Below are positions 33,257-42,373 of a stretch of DNA of 64,000 nucleotides, one piece after another (within the stretch, counting starts at the first letter, position 1; every line of letters starts with the position of its first letter). The stretch lies in contig NZ_CP119566.1 of assembly GCF_029277445.1 (NCBI RefSeq), forward strand, positions 3,784,001 to 3,848,000. The letters run 5' to 3'. This stretch comes from Pararhizobium qamdonense. Its GTDB lineage: Bacteria > Pseudomonadota > Alphaproteobacteria > Rhizobiales > Rhizobiaceae. Position numbers and translations under genes: made by a program. A model generated the notes under the pieces. That model was not told the origin of the DNA, ran no database searches, and saw only the letters and a program-made list of their open reading frames with translations.

Positions 33257-34138
33257 ATGAACTGGGATGACGTGCGCATGTTCCTGGCGGTGGCGCGCAG
33301 CGGCCAGATCCTGTCGGCATCCAAGCGGCTGGGCGTCAATCATGCGACCTTGAGCCGCCGCGTCACGGCCCTGGAGGAATCGTTGAAGACCCGGCTGTTG
33401 ATCCGCCGTACCAACGGCTGCGACCTGACGGCCGAGGGCGAGATCTTTTTGCATGCGGCCGAGCGGATGGAAACCGAGATGCTGGCGGCGCAGGCGCAGA
33501 TCGGCCGGATCGACACCGCTGTTGCCGGTACCGTGCGGGTCGGTGCGCCCGATGGATTTGGGGTCTCGTTCCTTGCCCCGCGCCTTGGCAAGCTCACCGC
33601 CCGGTTTCCCGAATTGCGCATTCAACTCGTGCCGGTGCCGCGCTCCTTTTCGCTGTCGCAGCGCGAAGCCGATATCGCCATCACCCTTGAGCGGCCGGAA
33701 CAGGGCCGGCTGATCTCGTCAAAACTGACGGATTACACGCTGGGGCTCTATGCCTCAAAGGAATACCTGTCATCCTACGGCGCGCCTGAGAGCGTGGAGG
33801 ACCTGAAGCGCCATCGCCGCATCGGCTATGTCGAGGACCTGATCTTCACCGCATCACTGAATTTTACCGGCGAGGTGATGCGCAGCTGGGACGCCTCCTT
33901 CGAGATTTCGAGTGCGACGGGCCAGACCGAGGCGGTGCGCTCCAGCGCCGGGATCGGCATCCTGCACAATTATATCGCGCGGCAATATCCAGAACTGATC
34001 CGCATCCTGCCCGGCACGACGATCCGGCGGGCCTACTGGACCACCTATCACGAAAGCGCCCGCGACCTCGTCCGCGTCCGCACCGTCGCCGATTTCCTGC
34101 AGGAGCTGGTGACGGAAGAACACGGCATCTTCATCTGA
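33257..34138 (+). CDS. LysR family regulator, divergent from mmsA
   Basis: 293 residues. N-terminal helix-turn-helix MNWDDVRMFLAVARSGQILS, then ASKRLGVNHATLSRRVTALE, followed by the periplasmic-binding-like effector domain from residue ~90 (VRVGAPDGFGVSFLAPRLG). It starts 14 bp after a family B repeat. Divergence from mmsA suggests control of valine/methylmalonate semialdehyde metabolism, but that is inference from position. It converges on bcsN with a 3-bp gap. Confidence 0.85.
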   Translation: MNWDDVRMFLAVARSGQILSASKRLGVNHATLSRRVTALEESLKTRLLIRRTNGCDLTAEGEIFLHAAERMETEMLAAQAQIGRIDTAVAGTVRVGAPDGFGVSFLAPRLGKLTARFPELRIQLVPVPRSFSLSQREADIAITLERPEQGRLISSKLTDYTLGLYASKEYLSSYGAPESVEDLKRHRRIGYVEDLIFTASLNFTGEVMRSWDASFEISSATGQTEAVRSSAGIGILHNYIARQYPELIRILPGTTIRRAYWTTYHESARDLVRVRTVADFLQELVTEEHGIFI

Positions 34139-34141
34139 GCC

Positions 34142-35125
34142 CTATTGCGCTGCGGATGCGACGCTTGCAGGCAGCGGCACGAAGGAGGGCTTTGTTGCAG
34201 CTCTGGACACATCATGCCGCATGCCATGCGGTTCCGTCTCTGCCGCAGCCATGCTCGCCGCCTCGCCCGGCATCGGGACTTTCACGGCATTCACGATGGT
34301 CTTTTCAGCCTTTTCGGGCGCCTCGGTCCTCCCGGCCTGCACCACCACCTCTTCAGCGGCTGCGGGCCGTCTTGCCCGGCGTACCGGTGGGGCAATGGCC
34401 GTGACAGTTTCAGCGGATTGCACGTCTGCTTGAGCAAACGGGCTGACGAGAGGCGCCTGCGAAAACGCGGCCGGAGCGGCGGCATAGCCCAGAGCGCGCG
34501 CGTTATGCGCGGATGCCGCATTGATCCGCAACCCTTGCATCATCGCGACGATCCGGTCGGCTGCGATCGCGGGGCTGCAATAGCGCATGCGGATCTGCGC
34601 GGCAGCGGCCGCACCCAGCCGCCCGCCGTCATACGGATTGATGTTGCGCGCAAACTGCCACGCGTAAACACAGCCGCCGCCCTTGCCGATACTACCGGTC
34701 GCGTAGCCGAACACACCATAGGCATTGTCTGCGATCACCGGGCTGATCCGCATCTTGACGCCTGCGAGCGCGCTTCGCATCTCAGCCTCGACCTGCGACC
34801 GCGACGGCGCGCCATTGCTGCGCTTGATCTTTGCGGACGAACCGGTGCTCACGCTCAGCATGTTTTCGCCGGCCAGGTCCGTCGCATTGGCGTAGACGAT
34901 CGTCTGCTCGATGTTGCCCTTCGTCCCCGTCTGGCGCACCGTCGTTGCGGCAAGGCCCGGAAGGGCGGCGAGCGCGTATTCGGCAGGAACGGTGGTGGCG
35001 AGCGACGGCCAGTTGCTTTCCACGGCCCCGGTCCGCAAAAAGGGATCATCGACGACCGAGGTGCAAGAGGCGAGCATCGGGATCATGATCGCGATGGGAA
35101 CGATTGCTGCAAGGGTTGTTTTCAT
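34142..35125 (-). CDS. bcsN: Cellulose biosynthesis protein BcsN
   Basis: 327 residues. The signal peptide ends in a lipobox (PMLASC, Cys21), so this is a lipoprotein. The middle contains MRISPVIADNAYGVFGYATG and CVYAWQFARN, and the C-terminal ~110 residues are Ala/Pro-rich and low complexity. BcsN is a lipoprotein found in alphaproteobacterial cellulose operons with unknown exact role. The start overlaps the stop of the TPR gene as ATGA. It is the last gene of the bcs operon. Confidence 0.82.
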   Translation of the reverse strand: MKTTLAAIVPIAIMIPMLASCTSVVDDPFLRTGAVESNWPSLATTVPAEYALAALPGLAATTVRQTGTKGNIEQTIVYANATDLAGENMLSVSTGSSAKIKRSNGAPSRSQVEAEMRSALAGVKMRISPVIADNAYGVFGYATGSIGKGGGCVYAWQFARNINPYDGGRLGAAAAAQIRMRYCSPAIAADRIVAMMQGLRINAASAHNARALGYAAAPAAFSQAPLVSPFAQADVQSAETVTAIAPPVRRARRPAAAEEVVVQAGRTEAPEKAEKTIVNAVKVPMPGEAASMAAAETEPHGMRHDVSRAATKPSFVPLPASVASAAQ

Positions 35126-37215
35126 CGGCCTGAATCCGTCTGGCTAGTGGCGACAAGGCCGCGTCTGACGCCGGCATCGGCGAGGTGATCGTTGAGGCGC
35201 TGGAACACCTGTTTGGCGAGCGGCTTGTTGCCGAGATGGTAATAGGCCCAGCCGCGCAACTGGCTGAGATCGGCGGGTTCCGCCACCAGGCTTGCCCGCG
35301 CATTCAGCGCATCGAGCGTCATCTGGTATTGTTTGCGATCAAACGCGGCCCGGGCCCGCTGGAAGTAGATTTCCACCCGGATTTCCCGGTCGCGTCCGGC
35401 GCTGAGCGGATAGGCCCGGAGGATCGCCTCGGCATCATCGGTCAGGCGGCCACGCAGGAGCGTGAGCGCCGTCCCGTAGGCCGCATCGGCCTGCACCTGT
35501 CCGCCAGCGGTCAGGCCCTCGGCAAAGGCTGCGCGCGCCTCGGCCAGCCGGCCAAGGCCGAGATAGCACCAGCCGCCGATCTGCGCCGCATCCGCCGGGA
35601 GCTGGCCGCGGCTGCGCAAATCAGCCAGATCGTTGATGCAGGCAGCGTAGCGCTTGGCCTGAAAATTGCGGACATAATTGGCCTGGATCACGCCGCGCGG
35701 CTTGATCACGGAAGCCGCCGCCCTGCCCTTCGGCGGCGATGCGGCGCGTATCTCGTTCCAGATATCGGGGTAAGCCGAACCGTATTTCTCCTGCAGCGCG
35801 GCAAATTCCGGCTTTTGCGACAGCCGCAAATAAGAGAGCGCCAGACCTTTGACACGCGCCGGTGCCGCCTTCCATTCGACCGCCTTGCGGAACCAGGCGG
35901 AGGACGCTTCGTACTGCTTGGAATTATAGGCGTACCAGGCCAGAATTTCGGCATGGTCGGCGTTGAGCGTCTGCAGGATAGTGGTCGAATAGGATGCGAC
36001 GATCTTTTCGTCGATGACGGCCATATCCGGCTTGGCAAAGCGCAGGGAAAGCGCGTTCATCAGGAATTCCGGATCGCCGGACAGATCCTGCAGGTAGGTG
36101 GTTGCCACCTTGTAGGCTTCTTCCTCCAGGTTCTGGGCGGCGAGGCTGAGATAGAGCCCCTTGGCATTGTCAGCATCCGCCTGGATCGCCAGCGCCTTGC
36201 CGAACCAGCCGCTGGCAACGGCCGGCTGCTTGATCTTCAGGTAATACCAGCCGAGCAATGCCATATCGCTGGTCTTTGCAGGTGTCGCGGATTTCAGCGG
36301 TTCAAGCTGTTCGTCCGCCAGCGGCACGGTCTGTTTGTCATCGGCGTTGAAATCGGCGACCGTCTTGCGCATCAGATCGAAGGCAACCGGCTGCATACCT
36401 GCCTGCATCGCCGGCGTCACGGCAAGCTTCTGCATCACGGCCCGGACTTCGGCTGCCGGGAAATCGCGAATCGCCTTTTCCAGCGTCGTCACCAGCACCG
36501 CATCGGGCAGGCGCTTTTCGCCCTCGCGCAACAGGATGCCGCGATAGGCGTCTGCGAGCGGCTGTTTCATGCCCGCCTGCGCATAGGCATCGATCAGGGT
36601 CCAGAGCAGGTCCACTTCCGTTTCCGTCGCAGGGTCGATACTGCCACCGGCCTGGACCACATCCGTCCAGTTTTTGTCCTTAGCGGCTTCCGTCATCAGC
36701 ACGCGCTGCTTGCGGCGCGCCAGCTTTTCTGTGAAATCGGCTGTCGGCTGCCAGTCCGGCGTTTCGCTCTTGCGGCGGATGATCTCGGCGTCGATGCCGG
36801 TGAAATCGCTGCGGTCGTAAAGTTGCCAAAGCAGCGTCTCGTCGACGCCACGCGCCGATTGCGGCAGGTAGAGGTCCTGCGGCATCTCGAATTGCGGGAA
36901 TTTCATCCGCAGACGGGCTGCCTCGGCGGCGACCCGTTCGTCCTGTTTCTGTTCGGCGTAATAATAGAGCGCTGCCATTTCGACCTCATCGGGCTGGCTC
37001 GCCTTAGCCTGCGATATCCTGGCCGCTTGCGCGGTGTCTGCTGCTGCAGGGTCGATCTGCCCGGCGGCGGCCGATGTCATGACGTCATCGATGATGCGGA
37101 AGGAGCCGGCGGCCTGCGTCAGCAATTTCGCCGAATCCTCGGAAAATGCCGCCGTTGGCAACAGCAGGCTCGAGGCTGCCAGAAGGGCGACCCAGTGTTT
37201 CTTCATGACGATCAT
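35122..37215 (-). CDS. Periplasmic TPR-repeat cellulose synthesis protein
   Basis: 697 residues from ATG 37215, preceded by GAGG at good spacing. A signal peptide is visible (KKHWVALLAASSLLLPTAAFS). The rest is helical with TPR-type repeats (LLGWYYLKIKQPAVASGWFG, WYAYNSKQYEASSAWFRKAV, LRGWAYYHLGNKPLAKQVFQ). It takes the place of the BcsC TPR region, but no outer-membrane beta-barrel segment follows: the protein ends after the last TPR. Probably a periplasmic scaffold for the glucan chain. ATGA overlaps link it to bcsB before and bcsN after. Confidence 0.78.
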   Translation of the reverse strand: MIVMKKHWVALLAASSLLLPTAAFSEDSAKLLTQAAGSFRIIDDVMTSAAAGQIDPAAADTAQAARISQAKASQPDEVEMAALYYYAEQKQDERVAAEAARLRMKFPQFEMPQDLYLPQSARGVDETLLWQLYDRSDFTGIDAEIIRRKSETPDWQPTADFTEKLARRKQRVLMTEAAKDKNWTDVVQAGGSIDPATETEVDLLWTLIDAYAQAGMKQPLADAYRGILLREGEKRLPDAVLVTTLEKAIRDFPAAEVRAVMQKLAVTPAMQAGMQPVAFDLMRKTVADFNADDKQTVPLADEQLEPLKSATPAKTSDMALLGWYYLKIKQPAVASGWFGKALAIQADADNAKGLYLSLAAQNLEEEAYKVATTYLQDLSGDPEFLMNALSLRFAKPDMAVIDEKIVASYSTTILQTLNADHAEILAWYAYNSKQYEASSAWFRKAVEWKAAPARVKGLALSYLRLSQKPEFAALQEKYGSAYPDIWNEIRAASPPKGRAAASVIKPRGVIQANYVRNFQAKRYAACINDLADLRSRGQLPADAAQIGGWCYLGLGRLAEARAAFAEGLTAGGQVQADAAYGTALTLLRGRLTDDAEAILRAYPLSAGRDREIRVEIYFQRARAAFDRKQYQMTLDALNARASLVAEPADLSQLRGWAYYHLGNKPLAKQVFQRLNDHLADAGVRRGLVATSQTDSGR

Positions 37216-39581
37216 TGATCCGACCTCACACCCTTGCGCGGAATGGCAAGGCCAAGCCACACGGCAAAAACACCCATCAAACCGGTGATGAGCAGAACGT
37301 AGAACTGGAAATTATCGGAGAACCAGGCGGCTAGCAGACGGCGGATGTTGCTGGGGCTCTGATCGGTCATTCCGGCGATGAAATGCGACCCGGCAGGCAG
37401 AGTGTTGACGGCAAGGCTGGCGGTCTCGATCTCTGCCGAGCCGCCGCTCAAACCCTGCCAGACGGCGGGTTCGACAAGGCGGCGCACACCGAGCGCCATA
37501 TCGGCGGGAGACCCCGCATGAACCACGGTCCAGACGGCATCGCCTGTCGGCGAGGGTGTCTGCGTCAGGGTGAGCAGCGAATGTCCGGGCTTCAGCATGA
37601 CGGTGGCGGCCGCCCCGTCCTGATAGTTCAGCCATTTGCCAAAGCGTGCGCCTGCGCCGGAAAACCAGGTTCGCAGCTTTGAGGATACGGACGCTTCGTC
37701 CTGCGGCCGCGTGGTGGACTTGCGGAACGCATCCAGGAGCGCCGAAGAATCATCGTCATCACCGGGGGTGGCACCGGGCACGAAAACAGTGTCGCCGGTC
37801 GCCGCCGTTTTGATCGGATCAACCCCGCCGGCTGATGCCATCGCCGGATGGAAGGCATCGATGGGGAACCCGCTCTTGCCGGCCGACCCAAGATCGGCAA
37901 AGGCGTTCTGCGTGGTGATCACCAGCGCATTGCGGCCTGCGGACGGGTTGGCGGCGCCCAGGCGGATATCGGCATTCAGCGGATTGCGTGCGGCCAGCGC
38001 CAGGCGCGACAACATGGTGAGGGCAGCGCCCGCGGACTGCGCGTCCGGGCGCTCGACGACAATATCGAACGGCGCGCCATCGGCATAGGGATAGGCCGTT
38101 GCGGCCAGCGCCCCGATATCGGGAAGACGGCCGATCCTGGCCAGTGCGGGGATTTCGATCCTTGTATCCTGCAGCAGGATGAACCGGGGCGTGGCATCGT
38201 CACGCATGTCCGGCGCGCAGGTCTCGTCCGCGCTGACCGGCAGTTCGGCCAAAAGCTCGACCTTGTTGTTGCCCGGACGGAATGCCCGCAGCGGTAGTTC
38301 GATCAGCTTGCCGTCAAACTGTTCTCCGGCACTATTGCGGAAGGGATAGCTGGTGACGACGCGGTCATTGACCCGCACCAGAAACTGCGCGCTGCGCTTC
38401 AGGCCCGGAGACGTGGCCGCGCTAAGCTTGAGGCCGATCGTGGCATAGTCGGCCGGGTAGAAATCCGCAGGCATCACCATGTTGAAACCGGTGCGCGACA
38501 GGCGGCCGGAAAACACCCGTGTTTCGTAGCCGGTATCGGCAAGCGTGAAGGACGTCGAAGCATCGGCAATGATCGTGCCCGAGCGGGTGGAGAAGATGCC
38601 GCTGTCGAGGCTATCCTTCAGCGGCCCTTTGATCGCCTGCAGCAGCTGGCTGCTCAGATCGGCACGGGTCGCACCCCGCAGGCTGACGACGGCGCGGCCA
38701 TCAGTCCCCGCATTGCGCACGGAAAGACCGTAAGGTGCAGCCTGACGATCGCCATCGCGGGTTTGGGCCCGTGTCCTGTCGGTTGAAACAAAGAGGTCGA
38801 TGCCCGGGCCGGTGCCCGGCTTTTCGCCGACCGTGACAGCAATATCGTCCCTGTTCATGAACAGCGCCAGCGTTTGCAGAACGGGGGCCGCATCGTTCAA
38901 CATCTCCGCAGTCGCCGCCTGCGGCAGGATCAACCGGATATCGGTCACTTCAGCTTCGGTGCGGGCAACGGTCAAGAGATCGTCGAACGACTGGAAGCCC
39001 TGCGGTCTGATCGCTGCAAAACCGCTTGCAGTGGGATCGAGCTCGCTCCACAGCTCGTAGGTCGCTTCCAGCGAGCAATCGACCCGATGAAACTGCCGGG
39101 CCCGCAAGACCACCTGGTTGCGGCCGGGTTTCAGAACATTGGCAGCGACCGGCAGCATCTCGCTTTTGAACCCGTTTGGCGAGGCGATCGGGAATGTGCC
39201 TGCGGCCCGGCCGTTGATTTCGACATCCATCACCGACGTGTCCGGTATAACGGAGACGGCATTGCGATAGGCAAGCGACAGCTGCCCGCCGCTTGCGGCC
39301 TGACCGGCTGACAGATTGAAACTGAACCGCGCGACCGCATCCTCGCCCGACAGATGATAGGCTGGACGCGCCTGTTCGAACGGCACCAGGCCGCTCGCCT
39401 TGACCGCAGGGATGTTAGCCTCCAGCGGCCGCGTCGAGAGGATGCTTTCGCTTTCGCCGGGCAGGCTGCGCACGGCCGCAGGTGCGGCATCCAACAGGCT
39501 CTGGGCCGATAGCGGCAGCGTCTGCGAAAGGACGAGAGCGAGCGACAGGCCGGCTGCGCGCGTGTAAAAAGGCTTAGCCAT
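37212..39581 (-). CDS. bcsB: Cellulose synthase regulatory subunit BcsB
   Basis: 789 residues from ATG 39581 (MAKPFYTRAAGLSLALVLSQ), a signal peptide. Alternating carbohydrate-binding and flavodoxin-like domains of BcsB follow: QVVLRARQFHRVDCSLEATYELWSEL-type segment (LRARQFHRVDCSLEATYE) and FLVRVNDRVVTSYPFRN, with a single C-terminal transmembrane anchor (FYVLLITGLMGVFAVWLGLA) that docks on BcsA. BcsB guides the nascent glucan through the periplasm. The start lies 8 bp inside the end of bcsA and the stop overlaps the TPR gene start. Confidence 0.92.
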   Translation of the reverse strand: MAKPFYTRAAGLSLALVLSQTLPLSAQSLLDAAPAAVRSLPGESESILSTRPLEANIPAVKASGLVPFEQARPAYHLSGEDAVARFSFNLSAGQAASGGQLSLAYRNAVSVIPDTSVMDVEINGRAAGTFPIASPNGFKSEMLPVAANVLKPGRNQVVLRARQFHRVDCSLEATYELWSELDPTASGFAAIRPQGFQSFDDLLTVARTEAEVTDIRLILPQAATAEMLNDAAPVLQTLALFMNRDDIAVTVGEKPGTGPGIDLFVSTDRTRAQTRDGDRQAAPYGLSVRNAGTDGRAVVSLRGATRADLSSQLLQAIKGPLKDSLDSGIFSTRSGTIIADASTSFTLADTGYETRVFSGRLSRTGFNMVMPADFYPADYATIGLKLSAATSPGLKRSAQFLVRVNDRVVTSYPFRNSAGEQFDGKLIELPLRAFRPGNNKVELLAELPVSADETCAPDMRDDATPRFILLQDTRIEIPALARIGRLPDIGALAATAYPYADGAPFDIVVERPDAQSAGAALTMLSRLALAARNPLNADIRLGAANPSAGRNALVITTQNAFADLGSAGKSGFPIDAFHPAMASAGGVDPIKTAATGDTVFVPGATPGDDDDSSALLDAFRKSTTRPQDEASVSSKLRTWFSGAGARFGKWLNYQDGAAATVMLKPGHSLLTLTQTPSPTGDAVWTVVHAGSPADMALGVRRLVEPAVWQGLSGGSAEIETASLAVNTLPAGSHFIAGMTDQSPSNIRRLLAAWFSDNFQFYVLLITGLMGVFAVWLGLAIPRKGVRSDQ

Positions 39582-41838
39582 AGAGCTGCTCTCCCTTGAG
39601 AACCGGGGCATGATCGGCGGTTTTGACGGTCAAAGGCACCTGGACGATCTTGTTGTCGTTCAGCACCATCGGCGCATCTTCGAAGGACTGGACCACGCTT
39701 TCGCGGATCAGGCCTGCGCTATAGCGGATGGCGCGCAGCGATTCCGTCAGGCTCCAGAGCGCAAACCGGCTGGTGCCCCAGAAGAAATTCTTGCGGACCT
39801 GGCGGCGCTCCAGGCGATCCTGCAGCACGGTCTGGTCGGAATACATCAGCTCGGCAATCGCCATCACCGTTTCCGGCGTGCGCTCGGAATAGGCAAAGCC
39901 GCAGATCGCCGTCTGGCCGAGCATGCGCCGCGAGCGGTAGACCACGTTGAAGCTGATCGTCTGGCCGCCGCGCCGCACTTCGACCTTGGCTGTCGTCGGA
40001 TTGACGAGGTCCAGCTTGGGTTCCTTGTCGACGAATTCGATCGACACGCCACCGCTCGAGGCATCCTGGACGATGACGTGATGGATGATCTCGCCGATAT
40101 GCATCAGCGCATGGCGCTTGACCGGCAGGCGCTGGTTGCGGCGCAGTTCGCGGCGCTCCGCAATGGCGCCAAGCGCTGCCCCGGCCAGGCCAAGATTGAT
40201 CAGGTTCCACATGGCGACGATCAGCAGCAGCTCGCTGGCGACCGGCTCCGTCAGCACGCGGTATCCGGAATAAAGCGCAGCGGCGAGCAGCAGGAAGAAG
40301 ATGGCGAAATAGGGCTTTGCCAGCGGCGACAGCTTGCTCTTGTCCAGGGTCTGGCCCTTGGCGGTGACGTTGAAGGTCGGCTTGCGCGGATTGCGCACGA
40401 CGCTGAGGATGCTGCCGAACAGGAAGACGGCCTGGACATATTCATAAAGCTCGGAAATCCACGGCCAGCGGACGCGGCCATAGAGATAGCTCTGCATTGC
40501 AAACGAGGAGATCAGATAGGTGACCGCATAGGAGGCGAATTCGAGGATATTGGCCTTGTAGATTTCCAGCGAGAAGAAAATGTAGAGCAGCGGCGAGAAC
40601 ATGAAGGCCAGCCGCGACAGCGGAAACAGCCAGAACATGTTGATGCCGGCATAGCAGATGCGCTGGGGGATCGAGAGGCCCTTGGCCAGGAATGGCCGCT
40701 TCAAAATCAGGATCTGCAGCATGCCCTGGCACCAGCGGGCGCGCTGGCCGATGAAGGAGACGAAGGTTTCCGGCTGCAGGCCGGCAATCAGCGGCTTGTC
40801 GACATAGACCGAATGCCAGCCCTGGCAATGCAGCGACAGCGCCGTTTCGCAATCCTCGGTGATCGACTGGCCGGAAAAACCGTCCGTGGTCATGAGCGCC
40901 TTGCGGCGCAGCACGGCGGCCGAGCCGCAGAAGAACGAGGCATTCCACTTGTCGAGCCCGCGCTGCAGGATCGAATAGAACATCTCGTTTTCCGACGGCA
41001 TGCGGGCAAAGGTCTGGAGGTTCTTTTCCAGCGGGTCGGGATTGAGAAAATAATGCGGCGTCTGGACGAGGAAGAGCTTCTCGTCGTCCTTGAAGAACCC
41101 GACGGTTTCGCGCAGGAAATCGCGCACAGGGGCATGGTCGGCATCGAAGACGACGACCAGCTCGCCGCAGGATATTTTCAAACCCTCGTTGAGATTGCCG
41201 GCCTTTGCATGATCGTTCTGCTTGCGGGCATGATAGTGCACGCCCATGGCGGCGCAGAGCGCCTTCAGCTGCTCATGCCGGCGGATGGCGGCGACCGAAA
41301 CATGCGGGTTCTTGTGGTTGCGCTTGGCCTCCGTGCCGCCGTCATCGAGCAAAAAGATGTTCAGCTTGTCCTTCGGATAGGCCATCGACTTGGCAGCCGC
41401 CAGGGTCACGGCGAGAAGCTCGGCATCCTCATTATAGCTCGGGATGAACACATCCACCGTCGGCAGATCGGCGGCAGCGCCCATGTCCGGCGTCTTGCGC
41501 TTGATCGGATCGATGACCATGAAGAAGCTGATCGCCAGCATCGCCAGGCAATACATCTCGGCGAGATAGAGCAGGAAGCCGGGGATGAAGTTCAGCGGCT
41601 CGGTCATATCCGGCAGCGTCTCGGTGGTGCGCCAGAAGCCGTAGCGAAGCGCGATAATGCCGGCAAAGACGAGCGTGACGACGCGGAAAGTGCTGTTGTC
41701 CGGCCGCGTCATGCCGATGAACATGATGCCGAGAACCGCGAATGACAGCATGAGCTGCGCCTGAAGGCTCATCGGCAGCAGAATAAGGAACAAGCCGAGA
41801 GCCCCGGCCGGAAATGCCAGATATTTTCCGCACATCAT
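39574..41838 (-). CDS. bcsA: Cellulose synthase catalytic subunit BcsA (UDP-forming)
   Basis: 754 residues. Family GT2 with eight or so membrane helices. Active-site motifs: LLDDGGT (D165-D166), FDADH (231-235), TEDCE (327-331) and QRARW (365-369), i.e. D,D,D,QxxRW. The C-terminal PilZ domain has the RRELRRNQRLPVKRH arginine motif (RxxxR) and DASSGGVSIEF (D-x-S-x-x-G), so the enzyme should be activated by cyclic di-GMP. It polymerises UDP-glucose into beta-1,4-glucan and extrudes it. First gene of a tightly overlapping minus-strand operon bcsA-bcsB-TPR-bcsN; no bcsZ endoglucanase is in it. Confidence 0.95.
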   Translation of the reverse strand: MMCGKYLAFPAGALGLFLILLPMSLQAQLMLSFAVLGIMFIGMTRPDNSTFRVVTLVFAGIIALRYGFWRTTETLPDMTEPLNFIPGFLLYLAEMYCLAMLAISFFMVIDPIKRKTPDMGAAADLPTVDVFIPSYNEDAELLAVTLAAAKSMAYPKDKLNIFLLDDGGTEAKRNHKNPHVSVAAIRRHEQLKALCAAMGVHYHARKQNDHAKAGNLNEGLKISCGELVVVFDADHAPVRDFLRETVGFFKDDEKLFLVQTPHYFLNPDPLEKNLQTFARMPSENEMFYSILQRGLDKWNASFFCGSAAVLRRKALMTTDGFSGQSITEDCETALSLHCQGWHSVYVDKPLIAGLQPETFVSFIGQRARWCQGMLQILILKRPFLAKGLSIPQRICYAGINMFWLFPLSRLAFMFSPLLYIFFSLEIYKANILEFASYAVTYLISSFAMQSYLYGRVRWPWISELYEYVQAVFLFGSILSVVRNPRKPTFNVTAKGQTLDKSKLSPLAKPYFAIFFLLLAAALYSGYRVLTEPVASELLLIVAMWNLINLGLAGAALGAIAERRELRRNQRLPVKRHALMHIGEIIHHVIVQDASSGGVSIEFVDKEPKLDLVNPTTAKVEVRRGGQTISFNVVYRSRRMLGQTAICGFAYSERTPETVMAIAELMYSDQTVLQDRLERRQVRKNFFWGTSRFALWSLTESLRAIRYSAGLIRESVVQSFEDAPMVLNDNKIVQVPLTVKTADHAPVLKGEQLYG

Positions 41839-42036
41839 GTGCCACCAACCCCATCGTCATTTTCAGCGGCGCATCATGCGTGCCGGTTCTACATCGAACA
41901 GGGCAAACCTAAGCGGCGAAGGGTCAACAGAATCCTAATTTGAGGCGCCGTGGACGGAAACGGTACAGGACTAGGTAAACACAAGGTTTACGCGCCGTTC
42001 CAAGATCTGAGGAGGGGCAGCTATTGCAACCGGAAC

Positions 42037-42061
42037 GGAACATGCAGGCCATCGTCGCGTT
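42037..42061 (+). promoter_or_regulatory. EcfG (RpoE2)-type stress promoter
   Basis: GGAAC (42037-42041), 16-bp spacer, CGTT (42058-42061), 27 bp before the Pro-rich small gene. Far from the phyR cluster, so it shows the regulon is dispersed. Confidence 0.82.
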
Positions 42062-42088
42062 GATATCCCTGAAAACAGGAGACAAGCA

Positions 42089-42250
42089 ATGACCCTTCCC
42101 CCCGACCCCATCCCCGGCCCGGTTCCACCAATCCAGCAACCCATCCCCGTCAAGGAACCCGAGCCCGACCGGCTGCCGGACGAGGAACCCTTGCCTAACC
42201 CTGACGAAAACCCGGAACCGCCGCAGCAGGTGGCAACTGAAAGGGCCTAA
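42089..42250 (+). CDS. Small proline-rich acidic protein, stress promoter upstream
   Basis: 53 residues: MTLPPDPIPGPVPPIQQPIP, then an acidic Pro/Glu-rich remainder (about 16 Pro in all), no hydrophobic segment and no domain. Expected to be unfolded in solution. ACAGGAGAC is an excellent ribosome-binding site in front of the ATG, and the EcfG-type promoter starts ~50 bp upstream, so expression under general stress is likely. A T-run follows the stop without a strong stem. Function unknown. Confidence 0.78.
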   Translation: MTLPPDPIPGPVPPIQQPIPVKEPEPDRLPDEEPLPNPDENPEPPQQVATERA

Positions 42251-42373
42251 TCCGTTTTTTTCCCCTACACCATTTTTGCATGTTTCACGGCAGGACAGAT
42301 CCGTATGATACAGTAGCCAGGTATTGGCGATCTCCATAATGTGTTTATTACCGAATCGTCGTGTGGGTACCTC

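Noticed and set aside
39610..41745. Plus-strand open frame of 711 codons opposite bcsA
   Set aside because: Shadow of bcsA, whose D,D,D,QxxRW and PilZ motifs are intact on the minus strand; similar shadows lie opposite bcsB and the TPR gene.
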